From Rostrohypoxylon terebratum (taxonomy: Eukaryota; Ascomycota; Sordariomycetes; Xylariales; Hypoxylaceae): DNA of 64,000 nucleotides. The stretch's first letter is position 1. Every line of letters starts with the position of its first letter. A program made the translations under genes and the position numbers. The notes beneath the pieces are model-generated. The model saw only the letters and a list, made by a program, of their open reading frames with translations. It searched no databases and was not told the origin of the DNA. The stretch spans positions 124,001 to 188,000 of the forward strand of contig MU385865.1 of assembly GCA_022497145.1 (NCBI GenBank), given 5' to 3'. This document shows positions 21,854-33,846 of this stretch, piece after piece.

Positions 21854-24800
21854 TTATGACTCAGTAATCTGGACTGTCTGGCAAGATTGGCCGAAAGGCG
21901 AGGCCTTGGCTGTCTTGTCGTCCGAAGATTCTTGTACTGGGGGACCAGAATGAGTGCTGGGTGGACTGGTGCTCTCTGGACTGTTTTGATCCATCGTGAG
22001 CGATGGAGTGGGGGCAGCAGATGAGTTAACTTCGACGACTAGATTGGGCGTAGTAGGACTACCGGATGCGGTAGCAAAGCCCGAACCTGGTCCGGCCGAG
22101 CTTGCAGTCATCAACCTGTCCAACGCGGTGATTTGACGTCCGGTGCTGTATTTCTTGAGATTGGCGAAGTGAGGTCTCATCTCTTCAATGAAGGAGTCGC
22201 GCTCTGGTCCTTCGAGGTGTTGCATCAATTTTTCTAAGCAGTAATTAGTAAATGTCCGCTGACCAAGGGAAGAAATATATATGCAACTTACGGATCACGT
22301 AGTTTCCAAATTGATCCTTCATCATAAGCTGGAGCGGACTGGTTCCATCGCTGTGCAAGGCAGTAAGCTGGGTTCTGATAGCCTTCCGGTCTTCGTTCGT
22401 TCCGTATTCGATCGACTTTTCGACGACGTTCGATGCGAATTTGTGCTTGGAGAAAAATAGTAGTTTTTGAAGAACGAGTTGGATGATCTGCTGCCGGTCT
22501 TCTGGTTCACCTTGTGCGATGATGTGCTGCGTAACATAGTTACCGTATTGGTCAGTAATAAGTCTTGCGGCGCAAGCATGAAGATCCGTCATCAGGCTCT
22601 TCTTCTCTGCTTCCGTTCCAAATTCGAGTATTCGTTGGATGACCCTGCAACCGTAGTTATGCGATGCGAGTGATTCGATCTGACTTTGGAAGGCGTCCAT
22701 AATAAATGGAATGCAGAGGCGCGGTACCATTTGAATTATCTTTTGGATGACGTGATTTCCATTCTGGTCCTTGACGATGCGCATGATATCGGGCTTTAGC
22801 TCTTCCACGATCTCGATTTGTTGCTCAACAAGCACATGCTCGAGTGCCTAATATATTCAGTTAGTAATGAAAGTTGCATAAAAGATTGAACTCGGACCTC
22901 ACCTTCTGCACAACACGGCACGCATACATCTGGGTCGAAAGCTCCGCGACCTTGCCCTTCATCTGGGCTGCGATGATCTTCTTCTGAACCTGGTTTCCGT
23001 GTTCGAAGAATTTCTGGATGACGTAGTTGCCGAAAACATCCTTCATAAGCTGTAGAGTGTTGGGCTCGATCTCTCGGAAAACTTGGTCTTTCTCGTCGCT
23101 GTTCGCCGTTTGAAGCTTTTCCTGGATAAATCGCGAACCATGCTGGTCACCACTGAACTCGACGATGTGGTTGTAGATATCCTAGGCTTGTGTTAGTCGC
23201 TTGTCTATGTGCTCGAGGGACTTTTAAGCGTACCTTCAACTCATAGCGTTTGTTGGACTTGGCGTTTCCCCTGAATTCCTCCAGAAGCACGCTACGCACA
23301 CCCTTGCCAGGATCCTGGTCTCTACTGGGTCGAATGGGGACCGGAAGCCCAGTCATGGGATAATTAACGGGTAATCCATAACCCGATAATTGCACTTGAG
23401 AGCGTAAGCTTGGATTCTGGACGTATTGATCATAGGGTGCCGAAAACTGCGACATGGCCGCGTTATAGTAAGGAGGATAGAATCCAGCTTGCTGTTGCTG
23501 GAGGTATTGTGAACTATGTTGCGCTCGGTCAAGATCCTGAAGCAATCTCGGGTCTCGTGAGCCTGGCCTGCTCCATGGATCAGCCCGGGGGTTTGGAGTT
23601 CCCGAATAAGCTCTTGGACTATTCACACTCTGACGGTAAGAGCTACCAGCCGGTGATCCTCGCTCACCCGGACCCCTCCGGTTGCCATACAACGAAGCCG
23701 GGAGGGCTTCCGCCCAAGATTCTTGCATGTTCTGACCAAATGCTCTCGCATTGCTGCTTCCGAGGTCGTGCTGCCAGGGTTGAGAGCCGGGGTTGAATTG
23801 GAACGGCTGACTATTAGGATTGAAGTGTCCGTTAGTCGCATACCCGTTGGTTATAGAATCGGAGTTGTCCTCCAAAGTCAGGGTCCGGCTGAAAGCATCT
23901 TCGAGGTCATGACTGGAGGCGTCGACCGACCCAAAGGAAGCAAAAGCGTTGGAGCGGCCCGACTCTGAAGGCAGCGTGACCGAGGCGCCAGAAATAGAGG
24001 GGCGTTGGGGTTGTTGTGATTTCAACTGCTTGCTAACAAATGGGAAGTGCGTGCCATTTTCGTAACGAGAAGGTGTCTGCACGTCAGAATCGCCCTGTCG
24101 TGATGCGAGCGTGTTTTGACGGGAATGTCCGAGATTAGAATACGTGGGGTCGGTCGAGTTACGTCGGTAGAGTCCTGTAGTATCAATGTCTAGCGGACCA
24201 TTTCCGTTTGACGTATATAAGCCGGAACCATTTCTCTCGTCGCCAACTGAATCTCCAAACCCTCCTGGATACTTAAACGATGATGTCGACAGATCTGAAG
24301 GACCAGGGGGCATCGTTCGGCTTGCGGAAACAGATCCATTTTGACCTACCGGCTGTCGTAGATTGTAGAGGTGGGAGTTATTTGAAGCGTCAGAGAAGTT
24401 GTGTTGATATCCATCCCTTGTACGGGTTGGCGACGTGCTTCCGGATGACGAACTGTGGGGTGTATTCCCGGGCTGGTTCCATATACCGCCTCTGGAAACC
24501 CACGGCGCGGCTTGGGAGTTGGAGTTCAACTGTGCGGAGCCTGAAGTAGCGCTGGGCGAGTGTTCATCCGAATCTGTTCAACCTGTTAGCTATATCCGTA
24601 ATGCGTACCTCTGCTTACTTCCGGGGCTCAACACTCACCCCTTGAACCTGTCATATCTCGTCTTGTGTTCAGCGAGCCACCGATAGCGCCATTTCCCCAA
24701 ATCCCATTTTGCCAAGTCGCAGGGCCGAAGGTCGATCCGAGAGGCTGTGAAGCCTTGTCACTTGGGGCATTCATGGAGAGATTAGGAAAGCCGTTAGGCC

Positions 24801-25042
24801 GCGTCTATTCGCAGGGAAATGTGTCAGCAAAGCAAAAGCAATAATGACTGATAGATGGAACGAGATAGATGGATGACGAATGCTCAAATAGCTAAGATAG
24901 CAGAAGGACTGGAAGGTCTCTCTCCGATATTTTATCACCACCACCCCGGCTGGGAGAGAGGCGGCGAACCACGGTTGTGCTTGATAGGTATCCCTATGAA
25001 AGATCACGGGAGCATAGAAGAAACACTCACAGCTGTAGCCAT
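21854..25042 (-). CDS. Pumilio (PUF) family RNA-binding protein, Puf3/PUM type
   Basis: Six exons give 910 residues: 25042-25031, 24804-24639, 24573-23234, 23181-22903, 22847-22292 and 22233-21854. All five joins keep frame across GT-AG introns of 226, 65, 52, 55 and 58 nt. PUF proteins bind mRNA 3' UTRs and promote decay or repression. Residues 1 to about 480 are a disordered Ser/Asn/Gln/Pro-rich region. The C-terminal PUM-HD has eight repeats whose base-contacting residues can be read: SR..Q (522-526), NY..Q (558-562), CR..Q (594-598), NH..Q (630-634), CR..Q (666-670), NY..Q (702-706), SN..E (738-742), NY..Q (781-785). By the known PUF code this equals PUM1/Puf3 specificity, 5'-UGUANAUA. 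The first coding exon is only 12 nt (Met-Ala-Thr-Ala). It is supported by a GTGAGT donor and a CTGAC branch site, and by an in-frame continuation upstream of the next Met. Confidence 0.9.
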
Positions 25043-25896
25043 GGCTCCACCTCTAGTCTAGACTAAGACTTCGAATAAGAAACAGAAAATACGGTGTGGA
25101 TATGTGCAGGAAAACCCTTTACTGCGCTGTCTTTTCTGCGTTGGTCTCCCTAGTTATCGGCGAGGTAGTATTCGCGGTGTAGGAATCGTGATATGTGATC
25201 GATTTCTCCGAAGGTCGCAAATGAGATGGACAGGTCGAACTCTAGTATATACGCCGTATGTATGCGAAAGTTTTATCCTAGCTATATGGTACTACAAAAA
25301 CAAAGGGCGAGTTAGGCTACTGGTTCAAGAGATGAGTGTTGGAAAAGGAGGGGATAATGATGAATTATGTACTATTGGCTCTGCTGACAAAGTGGTAGGG
25401 GAAAGAGCTCCATGATGGATCAAGATGGACATTGCGGCATTGTAATAAATGGGGAAGGGGTCATAAAATGAGCAAGGCTGCCAAGGAGCGATGACCTACT
25501 TAAGTTGCTCTAATTTTGTTTTTTCCCTATTGCGTCTCGTCAAGAGGCGGGTCGCTGATGATTGAAGCTTGCTCGAGGCAGGCTCTATTGGAACGTCGTG
25601 TCGGTATGCATATGTTCCAGGGATGATGTTGCTCCGGCAAATCAACACACTCGTCATCCGTTGTAAGAAGAGGATAGGACGAAGCAGAGGGAGAGGTAGA
25701 GAGGAAGAGGTGGGTCGAGTATAAGATGTGAGGCGACCGCAGGTTAATAAAGAGCAGGTCGATGTAGGCAAGCAGGTAGAATAGGCAAACAGTCGAAGGA
25801 AGGGTTGATGTATATTATGTATGTACGTATGTATGCAATGTGTGTGCAGGTAGTGCGCAGTCGAGGATCGATCGTAGATTGGTCGGAATGCGGAAG

Positions 25897-25918
25897 GAGA
25901 GAGAGAGAGAGAGAGAGA
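25897..25918. repeat. (GA)n microsatellite
   Basis: An uninterrupted run of GA dinucleotides (about 11 units) within a wider purine-rich stretch, upstream of the Pumilio gene. Confidence 0.9.
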
Positions 25919-26462
25919 AAGAGAAGATGAAAGACGGCTTCGGCTGCGAACGCGGAATGACGAAGTTTGGCGGTAACGAGAGGAAGCGTTATTGATATAG
26001 GACGCACGGGAGGTATAGGAGGGTAAATGTATGTGTGTGTGTTCGAGGTTGGCGAAGTCGAAGTACCGTTTACCGCACGTTAATGTTAATATTGAATACC
26101 TAGGACCTTGGACCTAGGCGCTAGGTAGTAGGTAGGTTATGTTGCAAGTTGTAGCCCTGTAGGTTGCAGAAGCACAAAATCAACAGTTACGCAGGTTATA
26201 TGGGCTCGGGTTATAGGCTAACTGCTACTGTGAAGACCCAAGAATAAAGTCGCGGGTAACCCAGTGAGTGGCCCAGTTAAGGGCTGGCCTTAACTGAGGA
26301 GTTTTGTATTGACGAGTAAGGGTCAGGCGTATTGTATTAGTTGTGTAAGTGTGTAATATGTGTATGGGTATGTAGTAGTATGTAAGTATGGAGTTGTAAC
26401 TTGTAAGGTTCTATGTTGGGCAAATTGTACCGTGGATCGGGTGGTGCAGGTAGCAAAAGTAC

Positions 26463-26503
26463 GTAGCAAGTAGCAGGTAGCAGGTAGCAGGTAGCAAGGT
26501 AGC
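26463..26503. repeat. Heptamer minisatellite, GTAGCAG unit
   Basis: Tandem units GTAGCAA/GTAGCAG, five to six copies with small changes, ending in GTAGC. A second heptamer array follows 30 bases later. Confidence 0.85.
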
Positions 26504-26533
26504 GAGTAACAAAGTAGTGTAGTGGGCGGATTA

Positions 26534-26582
26534 GTGGGTAATGGGTAATGGGTAATGGGTAGTGGGTAGTGGGTAGTGGGTA
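26534..26582. repeat. Heptamer minisatellite, GGGTAAT/GGGTAGT unit
   Basis: Seven 7-bp units: three GGGTAAT-type then three GGGTAGT-type plus a partial copy. The switch from one unit form to the other inside the array suggests slippage amplification of two variants. This is not the fungal telomere repeat TTAGGG. Confidence 0.85.
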
Positions 26583-26933
26583 TGGTATTGGGATGGATAT
26601 TGGATATTTTGGAAACGAAAGAATAACGAAAGTGAGCCTTATTTGAGAGTCGGCCCCACAATTGGAACCCTTCTTGCCCTCTTTGCCCTCTTTACCCTCT
26701 TTTGGGGGGGTGTGTCTTCAAGGTTGCGCAAAGCGGGAGGCGGATTTTGTGCTCTGGATTAATCAGATTGGTCGAATTATGAAAATGGAGCTAGATGGAA
26801 GTTCAAGGTTGGGACTTGCCCTGGTTGCCCTGGCTGCCTTGTGAACTTTGGAACTCGGGGACTTGGGAACTTCAGACTTGGGAACCTCCTGCCTTAGCAA
26901 CTTTTGAGACTTGCAGACCCGTAAACTGCTTTC

Positions 26934-26974
26934 GTGAAAGCGTGAAAGCGTGAAAGCGTAAAAGCGTAAAAGCG
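26934..26974. repeat. Octamer minisatellite, GTGAAAGC unit
   Basis: Three GTGAAAGC units followed by two GTAAAAGC units and a partial copy, then two ACTCAGAAAA units. No coding frame runs through it. Confidence 0.85.
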
Positions 26975-29900
26975 ATGAAAAAAACTCAGAAAAACTCAGA
27001 AAAAAGCTCGAGTCTTTACTAATCCTCTTATGGTCTCAGAGAGCTAGACAGGGATGTCTGTAATGTCTAGGATGTCTCTGGTCCCAAAAAAAGAAATCAA
27101 TCCCAAACCAACAGGTGCTCAGTCGTCCAGATATGGCTAAGTCCTATTCCTAGATAGACCGAGATAGATAAGGTCACAGAGTTCACTAGGTGGATGGATG
27201 ACTTTTTCAAGCGTGTACAAGCCAGGGTCGATCTCAGAATAGCTTAACGTGTGTCGTAGGTAGCAATCGTCGCTGTAAAGGTGGTAGTGGTGGTATTAGG
27301 GCGTAGTGTGCGTAGGTAATGTGCGTGGTGCGCGAGGTGCTGATAATAGTGCTAGGGGTGGTGGACCCCGAGAAGAAGAAAAAAAAAGAGGAATGATTCA
27401 AATGTTCACACGAGTTTGGCAATACGACTGTATGTGAATCTGATAGATCTTGGGGAAAATGATGGTCGGGGGTTGCAGCCAGCTCGACCACAATGGTAAG
27501 GCAGGTAGGCACAAGTAGGCACAGGAAGGCACAGGCAGGTGGTAGCCCTGAAAGGTACGGTACCTCGTGCTGTCGATTTGTACCTATTGTCTAACTTCAA
27601 TGTTAATCCTTCAGGTTGGGCTGTGATGTATTATCAGTTACGGATCCCTAATACGCTTTTGCTCGTGCTTGTGCGACAGTCTAGGTCGTGTGTACAACGG
27701 GGTACAATACATACATGTGTGGTTCCGTGGTAGGCAAGCACATCTAGCACTTCCAGCACTCAAGCACTCAAGCACTCAAGACAAGCACCCGTGGACCCTT
27801 CCTTCACTTTCTCAATCTTGTTGGATCAGCTGTAGGGACCGCGGTTCGTACCGCTTCTTGCATGTGCTTGCAATGTTCCCAAATGTGGGCAGAGTGGGAT
27901 AGCCCCTAAGGCGAACAGGGTGAGTACGCAGTAAGATAGATGTATGGATGGATAGATGGATGTAGATATGTATTGTACTTGTAAGTACTTGGTAGCTTTG
28001 TAAAGCAATCCTCCAATGGGGAACGGCCGGGGCTTATACCCACGGTCCTGATCGAATCAGATGTTGCGACGGGATCGAAGGTTGTTAAAAAAGATGATGA
28101 CTGCACCGACTGCACGTACTTTAGAGTCTTGGAGATACCAGGGCTGAGCTTGACTCTCGATAATCGAATCCACACAGCCTGACTAAACTTTTAGCGTCCC
28201 CGAGATGCCGGGAAGTCTAGTGTAGTGTCTAGCGGAGTATAGTAGTCTGTGTACTACTACTAGGTAATAGGTACGTAGTTCAGTTTGAATAAAGGTACTG
28301 CTTTAGGCCGGCTTAAGCTCCAAGAGATGCCGATGCCGTGGTAAGCAAGATCTCTCGTAATTTGCCGGGGATTTTGCTAGGTTGCTGAGTTAGTACTAGT
28401 AGGAAGGGTAGCCCAGCCTAACAGAAAAAAGCTTAAAGGATTAATCAGTTACGTGCACCGCAGGCACAATGGAGAGGAGAGGAGAAGACCTCGACTGAAA
28501 AAGATTGATAAGGAAGGATCAGATTTGTGTAACTCGAGGGGGAAAAAAAGTAAAAACGTCCGTGCTTTTTTCTTCTCTCTCTCTCTCCTCTTCTCCTCTT
28601 TCCAATCCCCAGTTGAATTGAGTTCAAGGTTTAATGCGATATTATGCGACATGCAATATATGTACCCAGGTCCTAGGTCCTACCTAGTAGGTATGGATGT
28701 ACATGTATGTAAGGTTATTTTTCTTTTTCTTCCTTTAGAGGGGGTGGGTGTTAGTCTGTTAGACTCTTGGGGGTCTTGGGGTTTTGGGGTTCTGATGTGC
28801 CAGTCGATGAGGCGCGGATGCAGATGGGGCGATGGGTCTTTGATGGGACTCCCGTTCCCGCCGTCTCTTGCCGCTTCCTTTAACTCTCTTCTATCTTTTC
28901 TTTAAGTTAAGTGCTTGAAGTGGCGTGGTTCGAAGTTTCCTATGCCGTATCTCCCGATGGTCGCGCGACGGACACCACTTCCCAGGTTATTTCCTGAATG
29001 AAGCGGGTACGAATCCGATAAGTTGAAATCTTCCACTTCCAAGCTTCTGGTCTTCCCGTCAAAATATTATTATCAATATATCCAGGGTCCAATATATTGA
29101 TATCTCAAACACGTTCTCGAAGCTGATGCTATTCGCCAAGTCGAACTCTCTAACAAGTACCTCGATACAAATGATTCGATATTCGAGACTACCTAGTAGG
29201 TACCTAGCATATGATTCGTCCAATTCGTCGAAAGCGAGGGCCTGGGCGTGGTATTCCTGCTAATACTACCGTCGAAGTTGATTTTGGTTGATTTAGTTGA
29301 TTTGGTAGGCGATGTTCGTTACTGCAGGCCAAGAGCCAAGAGCCAAGCCTCTCTTCTGCCTGCACGTTGAAGATCTTGGAGCTAAACCAGAAACTTTCAA
29401 GATGCTACGATGTTATTGAATAAGTATACAGCCTGCTTTTTTACTACTTTGGAGCAGATGAGAGCGCGGATATGCTACTAACATGTGTATAATAATAGTC
29501 GCCTATTGTGAAGCGACTCTCGTGGCTTTTTGTACAGAAATTTCGGGGGCGGTTGGTGGCGGTGTTAGCCAACTGGTTGCAGAAACGCCCTCTAGCGAGT
29601 TATCGTAACGAGAATAATATGTAGTGGCCGTTTACGTATATGTTATATGTGTGAATAAAAAGATACGTGCAGATTTCGTTACTGCGCCGTCCGGGAAGTA
29701 TGTGCGGTTGGGGGCCGTAGAATTTTTTTTATATGTCCTTGGATGTTTTACATGGGCATTGCCGCAATTTGATACAACGAAAAAATAGTCCTAGGGTAGG
29801 AAAGGCAGAAATTGACTAAGATGAAGCAGAAATTTTAATAATAAGGAATGAACGATTTGTTTTATACGATGTGACTTGGGTGCTATCGACACTTGAGCTT

Positions 29901-31142
29901 TGCCGTCCTCGAGAGGCTCCCTTCGAATTCAAAGCTTCTACTAGTAAGAAGGGAGAAAAGAGATATATTCAACCTACATAGGAAGGGGAGAAAGGGTGTG
30001 AGAGACGGGAAGACAATCCACGATACTAATATTCTATCTATCGTTCCTAGTTGATATGGCCAAGATTGCACTATTACCGCATTTACTACCAAAGCATGTA
30101 TAATAAGAGCTGGTGGTACAGGGGCTACTACAGATGTACGGGGCAGATCACTTATGTGGCTCCCCTATGTCTTGGAGACAACCGGTTGCTGGTGACCCGT
30201 CCAATTGGACCGACCTAACGAGCCCGGTGTTCCGGGAAAACGACATTCTCCCTAAACGATGCTGGTTACGATTGGCGAGCTTCATTGCCAACCATCGCAC
30301 TAAGCATTGAGGAATGAGGTCCAGTCGCTTGTTAGGACTTTGTTGAGGAAAAACATCACACGATAATGAGCGACCTAGTCTACTAACGTTGGAAAATCCG
30401 GAGGCAAGGTTTGCGTAGACCAACACTCTCCCAAGTTAGTATCTGAGCATTTTGGAGGTCTGGTGTGTACCCTGCTTGCTCTTACGGCGGCATGAGGGAA
30501 AAGATGGGCAGCTAAAGTTGCGCGACATGTATGTCGGCACGAGCGACACTCTCCCACTTGCAACTCTAGGGTCCAAAGGAGGGCGGATGCAGGTCCCGCC
30601 AGCCTTGAACGCCTAAAGGCTTAGGAATGCCGCAATCTTCGTCATCATTTGTAGGAACGAAGGTAACTAGCCTGGAGAATGTAGAGCGGTGTCAATCTCC
30701 CGTTATGGAACGACATGTCGCAGTCTCACCCTGGATATCCGCCGTCTGTGGTACTGTGTTGCCCGTTGGCTTCGGTGTGTCGAACTGTTGTCAACTTCGC
30801 TGACACGCTGAGAAGGTCACACCGCAGATCGAATTCGCCTCAATGAGCGGATTCGTTGGCCTGCTGTCCCCATAAGATAGAGCGAACATGGTGGAATTAT
30901 GAACTTGATTACTGCCCATGGCAAGAGCCTGAGAGCCTGGCAGCTTTGATTTACGTACCCTCTAATGTAACGCAAGTCCTACGCCGCGCAGCTCTAGATG
31001 TCCAGTTCATCTTTCATCTCTCCAATGTTCAGGTAAGTGCCTAGTGATGAGGTTCCATGTGGCATGCTCGGTATATCAAGATTGGCAAGAGTACATGAAC
31101 CCCTGAAACAAATGTCAAATTATTCGACATGATTACGTCCCG

Positions 31143-31783
31143 TCATTTGGGTTCACGATCGCCTTGTCTTGTCTGCCTATCCACAACACAACGTTTAAGT
31201 GGAGAGGATAGATGGGGGTATATGGCAAAACTAGAGTCGTACTTTTTAGCAAGATACACCCGCTGCTGAATTTTGATGTAGCTTTCCGATCGAAGATCCG
31301 AAGCACGAATCCTGTAGAGGCATTGTGTCAGCAATCCCCGTCGTTTTTGTTTGTCATTTTCGATCCTCGTGTGTCCGACTCGCGTCTAAGAATGAAACAA
31401 ATTGCACAAGCGCATCCCATAGATCCCCCTCACGGATAGCTGCAGCTTCTCGAGCCATAGAGAAGGCGCCTTCAGCCGATTTCTGTGAGACATTTGACGT
31501 GGGGTGGCCCAGTTTATGCAAAGAACTATCACCCGCCCGGGGAAGAACTCGAGGAGAGGGTCGGCCAGCTCATTTGACTGATCGAGCGATGTCCCCCTAG
31601 TGATACCAACTTCATGATAATGAATGTTTGGTAGGGTCCTGGGTCTTTGGTCTTGGTATCTTACCAGAGCCCAGAGCAGCTTTTACCATGGATGGTAGCA
31701 GTTAGGTACAGCCGGAGAAATGATGAATCGAAACAGAGAATGTCATCGGCATATCGCTCAATGTTCATCCTACAATGTTTCAG
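31143..31783 (-). pseudogene. Possible degraded multi-exon protein gene
   Basis: Tentative. On the minus strand a segment 31783-31665 follows a TTACAG acceptor-like site and ends at a GTAAGA donor-like site. It encodes CRMNIERYADDILCFDSSF and then FLRLYLTATI without a stop. A 68-base interval with a CACTAG acceptor leads to another open stretch, and a different frame further on (around 31350-31480) encodes MAREAAAIREGDLWDALVQF. A later CTGAC/CTACAG pair precedes a third stretch (31334-31143) with ESYIKIQQRVYLAKKYDSSF. No single gene model joins all of them without a frame change or a weak donor, so if this was a gene it is broken. I cannot name the family. The YADD tetrapeptide recalls reverse transcriptases, but nothing else supports that. 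Confidence 0.3.
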
Positions 31784-32613
31784 CTGTAATTCAATAGGCG
31801 ACAGCGCCCCTGCGGGGAAGATGGCGTCTTTTCATTATTGTCGAGATTACTAGCATATTAGCTAGTGCGTGCAGCTAGTAGGTATTGAATTGCGGACTGC
31901 CGTAGTAGTATATCGGACGGGCGCTCTCTTAATAGAATATTGACCACGATAATACTTCGTACCTGGTCTAATTATGTCCAAACGTATTATTAGTTAATAG
32001 TGATGCTGAGTTTATGTTTATGCCAGCTCTTCCTCTTCCAAATACTGCGTAATTCTCTGTTCATATGGCTATAAATAGGATAGCATATATGTGTACAATT
32101 ACCTACCTAGTAGTAAACGTCGAAGCATTATGAATTCAGCATAAGACTTGGATAAACCCCTCTCAGATCACGAACTCAGTCGTAATACATCCTGGGCCCT
32201 TTTCTCGCTAGTAGGCATCGTGCTTGTTTTACGAGGGGTAGTCGAACCTGGAGGCGATTAACTGACATCGGGAATAGCTTCTTGACTCTCCTTCAACAGA
32301 ATCTTGATTTTTCGACAGTCGAAAACACAAGGACTCGGAGTTGGAACTTCCAAGATCGTTAGTCCTAGACTCCTAGTTGGTCCTGCTAAGCTCTGCTTGG
32401 GTAGCGGTTCCAAGCTGTGGGCGCTTGGACCACGAAACAAAAGCCTCCTTTTTCCCAGCTTTTTTCTAGGGGTTACCGTACGGCGTAAGCTTTATCTGCA
32501 AGAATAGAAAATGAACAGGGGTTTTCGCTTTCCAAGCTTCCCACTCTACCACTGCCACTGTACATAAATTTAGTGCAGATCCATAGATCCATGGATATCT
32601 TTGAGATACATAC

Positions 32614-32636
32614 TAGTAGTAGTAGTAGTAGTAGTA
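32614..32636. repeat. (TAG)n microsatellite
   Basis: Seven to eight TAG units in a row, flanked by ACTAGT and ACATAT. Confidence 0.9.
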
Positions 32637-32984
32637 CATATTTCGAATTGTTAAACTGAGGCCACGTGTTGATCAACACGAGCGATTTTCCAAGTTAACC
32701 AAGATAGACAATAGCATTGTTCATCCATCGTGAAATGAATTGTGATTTATTATGAGCTCAATCGGTTCAATCGGGTCGTGGGTGACTGGTGACTGGATGT
32801 CGCATTGAAAATGTGAAATAGTAAGTGGGTACCTATTTACTTGTTCGTCCGAAGCTTTGGTGATTGTGAGGAGATACTACTAAATAGATTGGTCTGTGAT
32901 TGGTTTACTGTTTTAGTGAGGTCTAGAATCTTGATGAGAGGGTATTATTCCGTTCTGTTTTAGGTAACTAGCGCCATTGGACCA

Positions 32985-33113
32985 TGACCGTTTCTGTTCG
33001 TAGGTACCCGCTTTTAGTGGCTCAAAAAGGGTCCAATTGGCCGATCTCGAAATTAAGCAGCGTCTAGTTGGGGGCTTGTTGGTCATTGCAGCGAATCAGA
33101 GGGCTGTGCCTGT
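32985..33113 (+). pseudogene. Possible 5S rRNA relic
   Basis: Tentative. The stretch CCGATCTCGAAATTAAGCAG at 33041-33060 resembles the middle of eukaryotic 5S rRNA around the Pol III A-box. At the expected distance follow GTTGGGGGCTTGTTGGTC, similar to the loop E/C-box region, and CAGCGAATC (33089-33097), which matches the fungal 5S 3' arm. The 5' third and the terminal helix match poorly and no clean T-run follows. So it looks like a decayed dispersed copy, as known from Neurospora, rather than a working gene. The match was made from memory of 5S sequences and needs an alignment. Confidence 0.28.
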
Positions 33114-33846
33114 CTAACCCCTGCCCGCGACGGGTGAGCGACAAGGTCCAGTACCCTTGTTACCCTTGTAAACTTTGGGAGACTTCTTGTGACTTTTGTA
33201 AACTAGATCCGTTATGACCAATCCCCTTTAACTCCTGATCCAGGGTGGACCCAGATGGTTGCTGAATTGCCCAGGTGGCTCCACTAGCTCCACTTGCAGT
33301 TGATCTCGCTCATCCTCTTCAACTCCTCTAATCCCCTCTCTCCTTCTTTTCTCTTTCTTCACGATCTTCATCGTCGTTGCTGTCGTTGACGTTGTCGCTG
33401 CTTTGTCGGTCCAGAGAGTCCATTCATTTGGCTTCACTCCCTTCACTCCCTTCACTCCCTCCTATTCACTCTTTACTTGGTTTCAGCTTCACTCTTTTTT
33501 AGTTGATACCGTCCAATCTTTTTTCCTTGGAGTTCTCTGAAGTCTCGATTAAACCCTCCCTTACGTAGGTCCAATACCCCCAAATACCCCCAATACTCGC
33601 TCTGCTATTCGCTCCATGATGTCTCGAACCAATCTAGCAATCGAGATGCTTCATCACTATTGAATTGAATATCTAACATTTTCCCTTGTTACAATGTAGC
33701 CGAGCCATTCATTGATTATTCTACGGAGCCGAACGAAGTCCCCTGACATCCGACATTAACACAATACCATACGATAATCAACGATAATCTTAATATCGTC
33801 AGATCTATACCCTTTATCACCACAAAACCACTGAGATATTACCAAG

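Larger units (their letters stand above)
25043..33846. other. 8.8-kb gene desert with minisatellites and possible relics
   Basis: No intact protein gene is supported. The first part is the Pumilio promoter and leader. From 25.8 to 27.8 kb there are several microsatellites and minisatellites, listed separately. CCTAGG motifs recur at 26097-26137, 28661-28695 and 29190-29206. Near 31.1-31.8 kb the minus strand has coding-like fragments with splice-like signals, and 5S-like sequence lies near 33.0 kb. Open frames such as 28453-28905 plus are pyrimidine/purine-run artefacts. The region could hold long noncoding transcripts, but nothing in the sequence proves this. Confidence 0.4.

Noticed and set aside
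26463..26974. CRISPR-like or telomere-like array
   Set aside because: Units are 7-8 bp with no spacers, and the sequence differs from TTAGGG; these are minisatellites.
28453..28905. 150-codon open frame as a gene
   Set aside because: It runs through TC and purine-rich low-complexity tracts and the CCTAGG motif; the peptide looks like translated simple sequence.
31665..31783. Reverse transcriptase (YADD motif) of a retroelement
   Set aside because: YADD is the only matching feature; the flanking residues and the splice-like ends do not fit an RT domain.
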